Positions 8,851 to 16,680 of a stretch of DNA of 36,034 nt are shown piece by piece. The stretch covers positions 1-36,034 of the forward strand of contig JAIEMT010000065.1 in assembly GCA_019751945.1 (NCBI GenBank), written 5' to 3'. A program made the position numbers and the translations under genes. This DNA is from a bacterium (GTDB taxonomy: Bacteria; Bdellovibrionota; UBA1018). Each line of letters begins with the position of its first letter. Position 1 is the first letter of the stretch. Under the pieces are notes generated by a model. The model was not told where the DNA came from. It saw only the letters and a program-made list of their open reading frames with translations, and did not search any database.

Positions 8851-9879
8851 TTATATTTTTAACGAACGCGAACGCGCTTTGCCCTTCAGACTTTTCTCGA
8901 CTCGAGCCAAAGTTTTTTTGAGTCGAGCGATGTGAACGATGCCCGTCCCAGGAATACTCAGTGGAGCGGTAGTCACCCCAATTACAATGCCGGTCGTGGG
9001 AGAGGGGATTTGCGTCACAGTGCGTCCAAACGGATTTAGAATGGCGGCAAGAATGTCGCCTTCATAAACCAGGTCGCCCGGCTTCACATTCAGATCCAGA
9101 ATCCCGCCCTTCTCGGCCCGCACCCAGTCGCTCGCTTTCACAATGACTTGAAACGGGGGCTTCGTCTGCTTGTGACCTGCCCACATTCCTACTTCGCTGA
9201 GCACATTCAACACTCCGGCCAGCCCCGCGAGCGAAACCTTTCTCGAAAACTTGCCCGTCTCTCCAGCTTCAAACAAGATGGTTGGGACACCAGCCTCTGT
9301 AGCCTCCCGTCGCAAAGAGCCTTTCACTCCGGGTTGATCTAGCAAGACCGTCGCACCAAACGCACGCGCCAGATTTCGAACTCTCGGATGAGACATGTCA
9401 CCCCGAACGTGCGGCAAGTTCATGCGCCCATCCGAAGCCGTGTGCAGATCGATCCCAAAATCGCATTGAGAGATCACTTCCTTGAAAAGCTTCCAGGCTA
9501 CTCGCTCGGCATTGTTTCCGTTCTTCTTTCCCGGAAAGAAGCGATTCAAATCTCGGTGATAAGGCAAATAGCGGGACTGAGCCAAGAACCCCTGAATGTT
9601 CACAACTGGGAGGGCAATCAGAGTCCCGACCAGATTTTCATGATCCAGATCGAGAATGAGTCTTCGAACGATGTCAGAACCATTGATCTCATCGCCATGA
9701 ACGCCGGCGGTGATAAAAGCAGTGGGCCCGTCGTTCTTCCCCCGGATCACGGTAACCGGCACCTGAATGCTGGTGGACATGAAGGACTCGGAAACCTTCA
9801 AAAAGATCTCCCGGGTCTCGCCCGGAGCGATCCGTATACCACTGATTTTGAAGTCAGAATCAGTTGAGCTTGAGTCCAT
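8851..9879 (-). CDS. Succinylglutamate desuccinylase/aspartoacylase family hydrolase
   Basis: This 342-residue enzyme belongs to the M14-like AstE/AspA zinc hydrolases, which remove acyl groups from N-acyl amino acids. Zinc ligands are visible as His61 and Glu64 in GVHGDE and His146 in DLHTASD. The substrate-binding segment RDLNRFFPG is at about 109-117, and the catalytic Glu is in LFEAGE near 204-207. A C-terminal beta-domain resembling a biotinyl/lipoyl fold is likely (GDLVYEGDILAAI). The start at 9879 is supported by GGAGGAAAG just upstream. Only 27 bp separate it from the divergent rpoH gene. The substrate is unknown; it is not in an arginine-catabolism operon, so AstE function should not be assumed. 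Confidence 0.85.
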   Translation of the reverse strand: MDSSSTDSDFKISGIRIAPGETREIFLKVSESFMSTSIQVPVTVIRGKNDGPTAFITAGVHGDEINGSDIVRRLILDLDHENLVGTLIALPVVNIQGFLAQSRYLPYHRDLNRFFPGKKNGNNAERVAWKLFKEVISQCDFGIDLHTASDGRMNLPHVRGDMSHPRVRNLARAFGATVLLDQPGVKGSLRREATEAGVPTILFEAGETGKFSRKVSLAGLAGVLNVLSEVGMWAGHKQTKPPFQVIVKASDWVRAEKGGILDLNVKPGDLVYEGDILAAILNPFGRTVTQIPSPTTGIVIGVTTAPLSIPGTGIVHIARLKKTLARVEKSLKGKARSRSLKI

Positions 9880-9906
9880 CTTTCCTCCATTATAGAAGTT
9901 CTACTT

Positions 9907-10896
9907 ATGGCCGGAAACAGGAAGAAAACGCCTAGCAAAAACCCCTCGAAGGGGAAGGCCTCCGCTCGAACGGAGTTAGTACCTCATTCTCCAAAAAAGC
10001 TTCCCGCCAAGAACCTCGGAGACGACGATAGCGACATTTCCGAGGCCATATCGGCCACAGACCCCCTCCGCCGGTATTTTGATGAAATCAGCCGCCACCC
10101 ACTTTTGGAACCCCAGGAAGAGTTTGAACTCGCCATGCGCCTGAAAGAAAAAGGCGATATGGACGCGGCTAAAAGGCTCGTCACCGCGAATCTCCGATTG
10201 GTCGTCAAAATCGCGATGGAGTACCGAAGTTACTACACGAACCTTCTGGATCTGATTCAAGAGGGAAACATTGGGTTGATGAAGGCGGTTTCGAAGTTTG
10301 ACCCCACCAAGGGTGCACGTCTCGGCTACTACTCTTCGTGGTGGATCCGTTCGTATATTTTGAAATACCTTTTAGATAATTTCCGACTGGTCAAAATCGG
10401 AACCACTCAGGCTCAGAAAAAGCTGTTCTACCACCTGCTTCGCGAAAAAGAGAAAATCGAAGCCCAGGGCCTCTTGGCGGGACCCAAGCTCTTGGCCGAA
10501 CGCCTCGACGTGCGCGAAAAAGACATTATTGAAATGCAGCAACGCCTGGGTGGAGCCGGCGCAGAACTTTCCTTAGACGCCCCGATGAACGGTGACGAAG
10601 AGGGCGGAAGAACCGCCAGCCACTTGGACCAATTGGCAGATGACCACGCGGGTGCCGATGAAAACTTGGCCCAGGCCCAATTGCTGAACCTCTTGGAAAG
10701 CAAACTCCCCGAGTTTCAAAAACTCTTGGGCGACAAGGAAAAGAGCATATTAAAGGAGCGACTCCTGGCTGAGAATCCGAAGACATTACAGGAAGTTGCA
10801 GATGAGTATGGCCTGACGCGTGAACGGGCTCGACAGATCGAAGTCAAGGTCATAGAAAAATTGAAGAATTTCCTAAAACCGGCCATCGAAGGCTAG
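9907..10896 (+). CDS. rpoH: RNA polymerase sigma-32 type factor (RpoH)
   Basis: This is an alternative sigma factor of the sigma-70 family, 329 residues, closest in layout to heat-shock sigma-32. Region 2 includes ANLRLVVKIAMEY and LLDLIQEGNIGLMKAV, with the promoter-melting/-10 helix FDPTKGARLGYYSSWWIR. A segment QKKLFYHLLREKEKI resembles the RpoH box. The C-terminal helix-turn-helix is TLQEVADEYGLTRERARQIE, which reads -35 elements. It lacks the long sigma-70 region 1.1 but carries a 45-residue Lys/Ser/Pro-rich N-terminal extension that standard RpoH lacks. No strong ribosome site precedes ATG 9907. Its promoter must overlap the divergent hydrolase gene because the gap is only 27 bp. Confidence 0.85.
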   Translation: MAGNRKKTPSKNPSKGKASARTELVPHSPKKLPAKNLGDDDSDISEAISATDPLRRYFDEISRHPLLEPQEEFELAMRLKEKGDMDAAKRLVTANLRLVVKIAMEYRSYYTNLLDLIQEGNIGLMKAVSKFDPTKGARLGYYSSWWIRSYILKYLLDNFRLVKIGTTQAQKKLFYHLLREKEKIEAQGLLAGPKLLAERLDVREKDIIEMQQRLGGAGAELSLDAPMNGDEEGGRTASHLDQLADDHAGADENLAQAQLLNLLESKLPEFQKLLGDKEKSILKERLLAENPKTLQEVADEYGLTRERARQIEVKVIEKLKNFLKPAIEG

Positions 10897-10974
10897 ACGA
10901 AATCTCTTTACACTCCTGCGCCGCCCATGCTACTTCCTGTCCGAAATAAAAAGAGAATAGATCAATTAAACAAC

Positions 10975-10989
10975 CCCTCTTTTAGAGGG
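10975..10989 (+). promoter_or_regulatory. Hairpin in the rpsO leader, flanked by a 9-bp direct repeat
   Basis: CCCTCT (10975-10980) and AGAGGG (10984-10989) form a 6-bp stem with a TTT loop, 20 nt before the rpsO start codon. The nonamer GATCAATTA occurs on both sides, at 10960-10968 and 10989-10997. S15 represses its own translation in several bacteria through leader RNA structure, so a regulatory role is plausible. It could also be a weak terminator for rpoH, although no T-run follows. Confidence 0.35.
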
Positions 10990-11009
10990 ATCAATTAGGT
11001 AAAAAGACA

Positions 11010-11288
11010 ATGGCAGGAAGAACAGCAGTACGCGAAAAGAAAGCAGAAATCGTTAAGAAATTTGGCGCAGCCGCCAAGAATACGGGATCGACTGAAGTGC
11101 AAGTAGCGCTTCTCACCAACCGCATCAACGAGCTCAATGACCACTTTAAATCTCATAAGAAAGACCATCACTCGAAGAGAGGTCTTTTGAAAATCATTGG
11201 TCAAAGACGTCGCTTGTTGACCTATCTCAAAACCTCGGATCAAAAGCGTTATAACCAGCTGATCCAATCACTCGAACTGCGTAAGTAG
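11010..11288 (+). CDS. rpsO: 30S ribosomal protein S15
   Basis: The 92-residue product matches S15 throughout, with the [20 protein letters not shown] and [20 protein letters not shown] segments that contact 16S rRNA helices 20-22. It is three residues longer than the usual 89 because of its N-terminus ([11 protein letters not shown]). It is followed by pnp 98 bp downstream, the widely conserved rpsO-pnp order. The gap contains a possible stem-loop (CCGGG at 11298-11302 with CCCGG at 11322-11326), where RNase processing occurs in other bacteria. A short hairpin lies in its leader. Confidence 0.97.
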   Translation: MAGRTAVREKKAEIVKKFGAAAKNTGSTEVQVALLTNRINELNDHFKSHKKDHHSKRGLLKIIGQRRRLLTYLKTSDQKRYNQLIQSLELRK

Positions 11289-11386
11289 TTTAGAGCTCCG
11301 GGTAGCTTTTCATTATTAGTGCCCGGCACCTCGACACTCGCGTGATCGATTTTATATATTTTTAATTTAATAAAGGACCATTTCAA

Positions 11387-13609
11387 ATGATGAACATTCA
11401 AACAGTTACTACAGAACTCGGCGGAAAAACCCTGACCCTGGAAACAGGCAGATTGGCTAAACAAGCAGACGGCTCAGTGCTCGTCAGCTACGGCGAAACT
11501 CGCGTTTTAGTCACTGCGGTCTCGGCGAGAACCGCAAAACCCGGCATCGACTTCATGCCTCTCACAGTGGAGTTTGCTGAAAAATTCTACGCATCCGGAA
11601 AAATTCCGGGCAGCTTCCACAAGCGCGAAGGCCGTCCGACCCAAGAAGCCACTCTTTCGGCTCGCTTGATCGACCGCCCGCTTCGCCCGCTCTTTCCAGA
11701 AGGCTATTATTTCGACACTCAAGTCGTCGCCACCATTCTTTCGGTAGATCCGGATGCAGACGTGGATGCAGCAGCAGCCATCGGCGCTTCGGCAGCCCTG
11801 CATATCTCGGACATTCCGTTTAACGGTCCGACCGCTGGCGTCCGCATGGGTCGCATCGGCGGTAAGCTTGTTGTGAATCCTACTTGGGCACAAGTCGACA
11901 CCGGCGAAACCGACATGGAAATTTTCGTCGCAGGCACCAAAAAGGCCATCATGATGGTTGAAGGTGGCGCACGCGAAGTACCCGAGAGCGAAGTGCTTGA
12001 AGCCATCGTTCATGGTCACAACGAAATCAAAAAACTCATTGGCTTGGTCGAAGAACTTCGTACTAAGGCCGGTAAGCCGAAGCGCGAATTCACTCCCGCG
12101 ACGATCGAAGCATCGATCAAGTCGGAAGTGGAAAAGCTCGCAAAAGACGGCTTAACCAAGGCACTTCGCACCAAAGATAAGGGCGAACGTTACGACTTAG
12201 TCGACGAAACGAAGGCGAAGACCAAAGAAGCTCTCTGCCCTGACAGCCTAAAAAAGTCGGACCCAGAAGCTTTTGCAAAGAAGGAATCGGCTGTGAAAGC
12301 ATCCTTCGAACTCCTTCAATACAATTTGATGCGCGAAATGATTTTGGGCGAAGGCAAGCGTATCGACGGCCGCGACACCAAGTCGATTCGTCAGATCACG
12401 GTGGAAGCAGGCTTGCTCCCCCGTACTCACGGCAGCGCGCTCTTCACTCGCGGTGAAACGCAAGTGTTGGCAGCGGTGACTTTGGGAACTTCGGATGACG
12501 AACAAATCGTCGACACGATGTTCGTGAACACCATGCGCAAGTTCATGCTCCACTACAACTTCCCGCCGTTCTCGGTCGGTGAAACTGGCCGCATGGGTGG
12601 CAACAGCCGCCGCGAAATCGGTCACGGTGCATTGGCCGAACGTTCGATCAAAGCGATGATGCCGGCTTATGACAAATTCCCGTACACGGTCCGCATCGTT
12701 TGCGAAACCCTGGAGAGTAACGGCTCATCCTCGATGGGCTCTGTCTGCTCGACTTCCATGGCACTGATGGACGCAGGCGTTCCGTATGAAAAGGCTGTTG
12801 GCGGTATTGCCATGGGCTTGATCAAGGAAGGCAATCGCGTAGCAGTTCTTTCGGACATCTTGGGCGATGAAGATCACCTCGGCGACATGGACTTCAAAGT
12901 CGCTGGAACTCGCCAAGGCGTGACCGGCATTCAAATGGACATCAAGATTGAAGGCGTGGATGAAGCCATCATGAAGACTGCGCTTGCGCAAGCTCACGAA
13001 GGCCGTCTGCACATCTTGGATCAAATGGCGAAGGCCATCGATGCTCCGAGACAGACTCTCTCGACGTACGCTCCGCGCATCACCACCATCACTGTACCGG
13101 TAGACAAGATCCGTGAAGTCATCGGCTCCGGCGGCAAGGTCATCAAGGAAATCGTGGCTCAGACCGGTTGTAAGATCGACATCAGCGATGATGGCAAGAT
13201 CAACATTGCCACCAGCCAAAGCGCTGCAGCTGAGAAAGCCATCAAGATGATTAAAGACATCGTGGCGGAAGTCGAAGTCGGCAAGATCTACAAAGGCGTC
13301 GTGAAGAAGATCGTCGAATTCGGCGCATTCGTCGGCGTGATGCCGAACCAGGATGGCTTGCTGCACATCTCCGAAATCGCCCATGAGCGCGTGAACAACG
13401 TGATGGACTACATGAAGGAAGGCGACGAGATTGAAGTGAAGGTCATCGAAGTCGACAAGTCCGGCAAAGTCCGCCTGTCGCGCAAAGTCCTCCTCCCGAT
13501 TCCGGAAGGTGGATTGCCTCCCCGCAGTGGCGGGGGTGGTGAGCGCGGTGGACGCGGCGACCGCGGAGGTCGGGGCGGCGGTGGCGGATCCCGTCATCAC
13601 CACGCTTAA
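11387..13609 (+). CDS. pnp: Polyribonucleotide nucleotidyltransferase (PNPase)
   Basis: This phosphorolytic 3'-5' exoribonuclease acts in mRNA decay and in the degradosome. The 740-residue protein has two RNase PH-like domains; the second contains the catalytic GDMDFKVAGT segment near residue 498. A KH domain follows (IREVIGSGGKVIKEI, about 572-586), then an S1 domain from about 630 to 700 (GKIYKGVVKKIVEFGAFVGV). The extreme C-terminus is a Gly/Arg-rich tail after about residue 712 ending in HHHA, a likely flexible RNA- or protein-binding segment. Start ATG 11387 is preceded by AAGGA. Long antisense ORFs in this gene are codon-bias shadows. Confidence 0.97.
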   Translation: MMNIQTVTTELGGKTLTLETGRLAKQADGSVLVSYGETRVLVTAVSARTAKPGIDFMPLTVEFAEKFYASGKIPGSFHKREGRPTQEATLSARLIDRPLRPLFPEGYYFDTQVVATILSVDPDADVDAAAAIGASAALHISDIPFNGPTAGVRMGRIGGKLVVNPTWAQVDTGETDMEIFVAGTKKAIMMVEGGAREVPESEVLEAIVHGHNEIKKLIGLVEELRTKAGKPKREFTPATIEASIKSEVEKLAKDGLTKALRTKDKGERYDLVDETKAKTKEALCPDSLKKSDPEAFAKKESAVKASFELLQYNLMREMILGEGKRIDGRDTKSIRQITVEAGLLPRTHGSALFTRGETQVLAAVTLGTSDDEQIVDTMFVNTMRKFMLHYNFPPFSVGETGRMGGNSRREIGHGALAERSIKAMMPAYDKFPYTVRIVCETLESNGSSSMGSVCSTSMALMDAGVPYEKAVGGIAMGLIKEGNRVAVLSDILGDEDHLGDMDFKVAGTRQGVTGIQMDIKIEGVDEAIMKTALAQAHEGRLHILDQMAKAIDAPRQTLSTYAPRITTITVPVDKIREVIGSGGKVIKEIVAQTGCKIDISDDGKINIATSQSAAAEKAIKMIKDIVAEVEVGKIYKGVVKKIVEFGAFVGVMPNQDGLLHISEIAHERVNNVMDYMKEGDEIEVKVIEVDKSGKVRLSRKVLLPIPEGGLPPRSGGGGERGGRGDRGGRGGGGGSRHHHA

Positions 13610-13698
13610 GTCCGACCGACCTAAGTCGAACCTTTGTTATAAAGTATTTTTTCGCCCCCCTATTGCGTACTAGGGTACCTCTTGCTATCCCTTCACGG

Positions 13699-13738
13699 CG
13701 AGCGCTCTATTGGATATGGGGATCCAATAGAGCGCTCG
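13699..13738. promoter_or_regulatory. Perfect 17-bp hairpin upstream of outer-membrane gene
   Basis: Positions 13699-13715 and 13722-13738 are exact reverse complements (CGAGCGCTCTATTGGAT) separated by the 6-nt loop ATGGGG. The stem ends 27 nt before the start codon at 13766. No T-run follows on either strand, so it is not a standard intrinsic terminator. A 5'-UTR stabilising stem, a protein-binding palindrome or a small mobile palindrome are the alternatives. Confidence 0.7.
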
Positions 13739-13765
13739 CATGGGGTTAAATAAAAGGGGGAAATC

Positions 13766-14620
13766 ATGAACACGGCGAATACTCGCTTAGCGACCGCTAT
13801 TTTAGCGGCCGCCTGTCTGAGCTTTACAACTACCAGTTACGCAGTTGAAGAAACCAGCGCATCGACCACCAGTACGGATGTGGCTCGAAAGTCGCTGAAA
13901 GACTACATGGTCATCAGCTATCTCGGGGTTCTGCTTGGACCCCGCTTGGGCGATCCGGGAAATATCTATCAGCCGGATGGGATCACTGGTGCAAACGATG
14001 CAAAAATCATCACGAAAAACTACCTGGACTTACTTTGGAAGGCCTCACCTTCTCTCACCGTAGGGCCCATGATTTATTGGACGTTTGAACCCGTTGCGGA
14101 AAAAGCCTTCGTCATGAGGGATCCTGCTATCAAGTTTAAAACCACACCCTTCATCAAGACGGATTCCATGACCTTAACGGCCGACCTCCGCGTCGGGCTG
14201 CCACTCTCTCAAGATGCGCGAGATACCGATCGTCTCACTTACGTGGCATCTCTTCAGACCTTCAACTACGACGTGCCGCAAAGCCGTTGGTCATTGGGAG
14301 TGCTGGCCTGGGAACGCGCCTTCTTTTACGGCGGTCAGGGTGAAAAGGATTCTACCGCACTTGAATTCTGGGTAGGTCCAAACGTGTCTTACCGACTATC
14401 GCCCACCGTTCAACTCACCTACATCTACGATTTCAACTACAAGAGCTCGAAGCGAGATCGTTACAAAACTCTTTCAGACACTCCGGACATGGAAGCCGGT
14501 GTGAGCTGGGATGTTTCGAGCAAGCTGAACTTGAATCCAGTCATTCACATCCCTAATGAAGGCGAAATTACTTTGAATAAGACTTCGCTCGTTGCTTACG
14601 TGGTTTGGAAGCCACTCTAA
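13766..14620 (+). CDS. Putative outer-membrane beta-barrel protein
   Basis: The 284-residue product has a signal peptide (cleavage near SYA-VEET) and then a Thr/Ser-rich linker. The body is made of alternating polar/hydrophobic strands rich in Tyr, Trp and Phe, such as LTVGPMIYWTFEPV, WSLGVLAWERAFFYGG and VQLTYIYDFNYKS. No transmembrane helix is seen. This pattern fits a small outer-membrane barrel of 10-12 strands, though the C-terminal residue is Leu rather than the classic Phe. AGGGGG precedes the start. It is flanked by a long upstream hairpin and a strong downstream terminator, so it is probably a monocistronic, highly expressed gene. No specific family is recognised. Confidence 0.65.
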   Translation: MNTANTRLATAILAAACLSFTTTSYAVEETSASTTSTDVARKSLKDYMVISYLGVLLGPRLGDPGNIYQPDGITGANDAKIITKNYLDLLWKASPSLTVGPMIYWTFEPVAEKAFVMRDPAIKFKTTPFIKTDSMTLTADLRVGLPLSQDARDTDRLTYVASLQTFNYDVPQSRWSLGVLAWERAFFYGGQGEKDSTALEFWVGPNVSYRLSPTVQLTYIYDFNYKSSKRDRYKTLSDTPDMEAGVSWDVSSKLNLNPVIHIPNEGEITLNKTSLVAYVVWKPL

Positions 14621-14647
14621 GAAAGAGCTAGAGTTAGTTGCAGCTGG

Positions 14648-14686
14648 AAGCCCCGTTTTCTCTCGAGAAGACGGGGCTTTTTTTTT
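14648..14686 (+). terminator. Strong intrinsic terminator
   Basis: AAGCCCCGT (14648-14656) pairs with ACGGGGCTT (14671-14679) and is followed by an uninterrupted T-run to 14686. It ends the outer-membrane protein transcript. Confidence 0.93.
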
Positions 14687-14688
14687 GC

Positions 14689-14721
14689 CATTCACTCGTC
14701 ATTCGCTCGTCATTCGATTGA
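14689..14721. repeat. Three imperfect 11-bp tandem repeats
   Basis: CATTCACTCGT, CATTCGCTCGT and CATTCGATTGA follow each other directly after the terminator and before the next promoter. The third copy is diverged. No function is evident. Confidence 0.6.
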
Positions 14722-14767
14722 CACTCGGTCATATTTTCTCCATCCGCCACCAGAGTTTATACCCGTT

Positions 14768-14796
14768 TTGAATCCTTCGACTTTAAGGTCTATAAT
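14768..14796 (+). promoter_or_regulatory. Sigma-70-type promoter for the GYF_2 gene
   Basis: TTGAAT (14768-14773) and a perfect TATAAT (14791-14796) are separated by exactly 17 bp. Transcription would start near 14803, leaving a leader of about 29 nt containing GAGG before ATG 14832. Confidence 0.7.
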
Positions 14797-14831
14797 TAAA
14801 CAATGTGCGTGTAGTGGCACATGAGGACTAA

Positions 14832-15977
14832 ATGTCGAAATCGGCTCGCCTGATTGATACATCTGTAACCCACTGGTTTCTCGATATTCGAGGAACGCGC
14901 ACGGGTCCATTTACGGTAGCTGAAATCCAAGAACATTTTAAACACGGTCGAATCACTGAACAAACTCGCGCCACCTGCAATGAACTTGGCGAGGAATGGA
15001 CAACGGTTGGCGAACTGGTTCAGGCCCGAAGTCCTAGTACCCCAGTACTGCAGCAAACAGCTCCTCAATCAGTGCAGGTTCAACAACCGGTACAGCAAGC
15101 AGCTCCTAAGCCGGTTCAGGTCCAACAACCTGTGCAGCAAACTACACCAAAACCTGTGGTTCCTTTTACTCCTCCGCCTCGACCGGCTGGGATCATGAAG
15201 CCGTCAGGGACTGAGCCCGAAAAGAAAATCGTCGCCGCTCCGGCAGGCGATGATGTGGACTTGAAGCTTCTCGACACCTTGAAGGCTGCCCAAGCGGCGA
15301 AAAAGAAAACTGCGCCCGCTCCGGCAAAACCGGAAGTTTTTGTAGAGCGAAGAAGCGTGGGCGGACACCTCGAGCGTATTTATGAAAAAAATCCGAATCT
15401 CTACATTCTGGCGACAGCCACTTTGGTGATCAGCACCATGGTGTTTGCTTTCGTTCAACGATTGGGCAAAAGTCCAGAACCCACCACGAATCCCACGGTG
15501 AGCGTTCAACAAGCGACGTCCCCCATTACAACAAAGCCGATTACTCCGGCAGGTGCGGCACCTGCGACGACTGTGGCTGCTCCTGCACCAGTTCCCACTG
15601 CAGCTCCGACGGTGATTCAACGCGGCCCTGCTACCAACGGCAACGTTCCACCCAGCGCTCCTCCGAATATTGTCCGACCGCGTAACCCCGTCACCACCCA
15701 GACCCAAAGATTTCCAGATCGCCGAGATGGCCGAACGGATTCTCGAGATTCACGAGATGACCGGGATCGAGATGATCGAGAGCGAGAAGCCCGCGAGGAA
15801 CGCGAACGGGATGAACGCGATCGGGATAGAGACCATGATCCCCGTGATGAACGCAACAATGTGGACCACGATCGCTTCCGAGATCGCCGCGACAGTCGCG
15901 ACGGCAGTGGTCGTGAAGAAGATCCCCGATTCCGTAACGCTCAGGGCGACAATGCTGCCCCAGCCTACGAGCCTTAA
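14832..15977 (+). CDS. GYF_2-domain membrane protein with Arg/Asp-rich tail
   Basis: The 381-residue protein has four parts. Residues 14-64 form a GYF_2-type (DUF4339) domain (WFLDIRGTRTGPFTVAEIQ). Residues 74-109 are a Gln/Pro/Val repeat of 14-residue units. Residues 197-220 are a single transmembrane helix. Then comes a Pro/Ala/Thr-rich region, and at 295-366 a tail of alternating Arg, Asp and Glu. Positive residues before the helix put the GYF_2 domain in the cytoplasm and the tail in the periplasm. GYF_2 domains bind partner proteins, so an adaptor or envelope-scaffold role is likely. Arg and Asp codons in the tail vary, so the composition is kept at protein level. It has its own promoter. 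Two GYF_2-like modules recur in the pseudo-cyclase at 33764-35824. Confidence 0.75.
   Translation: MSKSARLIDTSVTHWFLDIRGTRTGPFTVAEIQEHFKHGRITEQTRATCNELGEEWTTVGELVQARSPSTPVLQQTAPQSVQVQQPVQQAAPKPVQVQQPVQQTTPKPVVPFTPPPRPAGIMKPSGTEPEKKIVAAPAGDDVDLKLLDTLKAAQAAKKKTAPAPAKPEVFVERRSVGGHLERIYEKNPNLYILATATLVISTMVFAFVQRLGKSPEPTTNPTVSVQQATSPITTKPITPAGAAPATTVAAPAPVPTAAPTVIQRGPATNGNVPPSAPPNIVRPRNPVTTQTQRFPDRRDGRTDSRDSRDDRDRDDREREAREERERDERDRDRDHDPRDERNNVDHDRFRDRRDSRDGSGREEDPRFRNAQGDNAAPAYEP
15051..15158 (+). repeat. In-gene repeat encoding 14-residue Gln/Pro units
   Basis: Two and a half 42-bp units encode QQTAPQSVQVQQPV, QQAAPKPVQVQQPV and QQTTPKPV. They form the linker between the GYF_2 domain and the membrane helix, a likely site of length variation between strains. 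Confidence 0.8.
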
Positions 15978-16050
15978 TTCAGAAAATCAGCTTTCAACTT
16001 GACGGGTCTGAAGCGTTTGAGGAGATTAACTCCCCGAGGGGAACATCTGC

Positions 16051-16680
16051 TTGAAAGGTCATCTCATCACTTTTGAAGGAACGGAAGGCGCTGGTAAATC
16101 CACTTTGATTCGCCATGTCGAAAAACGTCTTCGCGCCCTGGGCATTCGCCCCGTGATCACTCGAGAACCTGGTGGCAGCCCCGTGGCTGAAAAAATTCGT
16201 GAAGTGATCCTCGCCAAGAAAATGGATTCTTGGACAGAACTCTTTCTCTACGAAGCTTCACGAGCTGAACACTTGGCGCAGATTATTTGGCCCGCGTTGG
16301 CCAAGGGCAAGATCATTTTATGCGACCGATTCACCGATTCTAGCTTGGCCTATCAAGGAATGGCCCGCGGTCTGCCTTGGGCCAAGGTGAAGGCCTTGAA
16401 CCACCTGGCTACGCAAGGACTGATCCCGAAGATGACCGTGTTTTTGGACGTCGACCCAGGCAGGGGATTACGTCGCGCCAAAGTCAAAACTCGTTTTGAA
16501 AAAGAAGGGGTGCGCTTTCAAAAGAAAGTGCGAAAAGGCTTTCTGAAAGCGGCAGCAGAAGACCACACCGGACGGTGGCTAAAAATTTCTGTGAGATCTC
16601 AAACGCCTGAAGAGCTTGCGGATCTGGTGATGAAAAAACTCACGAAAAGGCTTAAGTTGAGAGCGGGAAAAAAGCGATGA
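16051..16680 (+). CDS. tmk: Thymidylate kinase
   Basis: This enzyme phosphorylates dTMP to dTDP for DNA synthesis. The 209-residue product begins MKGHLITFEGTEGAGKST, with the P-loop at 10-18. It then has the TREPGGSPVAEKIRE segment that binds dTMP and the DRFTDSSLAYQGMARGL motif. The start is a TTG at 16051 preceded by GAGGGG about 9 nt upstream; no ATG could serve without cutting into the P-loop strand. Its stop overlaps the holB start by 4 bp (ATGA), so the two are translationally coupled, a common bacterial pairing. Confidence 0.95.
   Translation: MKGHLITFEGTEGAGKSTLIRHVEKRLRALGIRPVITREPGGSPVAEKIREVILAKKMDSWTELFLYEASRAEHLAQIIWPALAKGKIILCDRFTDSSLAYQGMARGLPWAKVKALNHLATQGLIPKMTVFLDVDPGRGLRRAKVKTRFEKEGVRFQKKVRKGFLKAAAEDHTGRWLKISVRSQTPEELADLVMKKLTKRLKLRAGKKR

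Noticed and set aside
12725-13603. 292-codon minus-strand ORF inside pnp
   Set aside because: It is Asp/His/Ala-rich with no family resemblance and sits antisense to a fully conserved PNPase gene, so it is a codon-bias shadow.
15051-15158. Short repeats as a CRISPR array
   Set aside because: The units are contiguous without spacers and encode an in-frame Gln/Pro linker.
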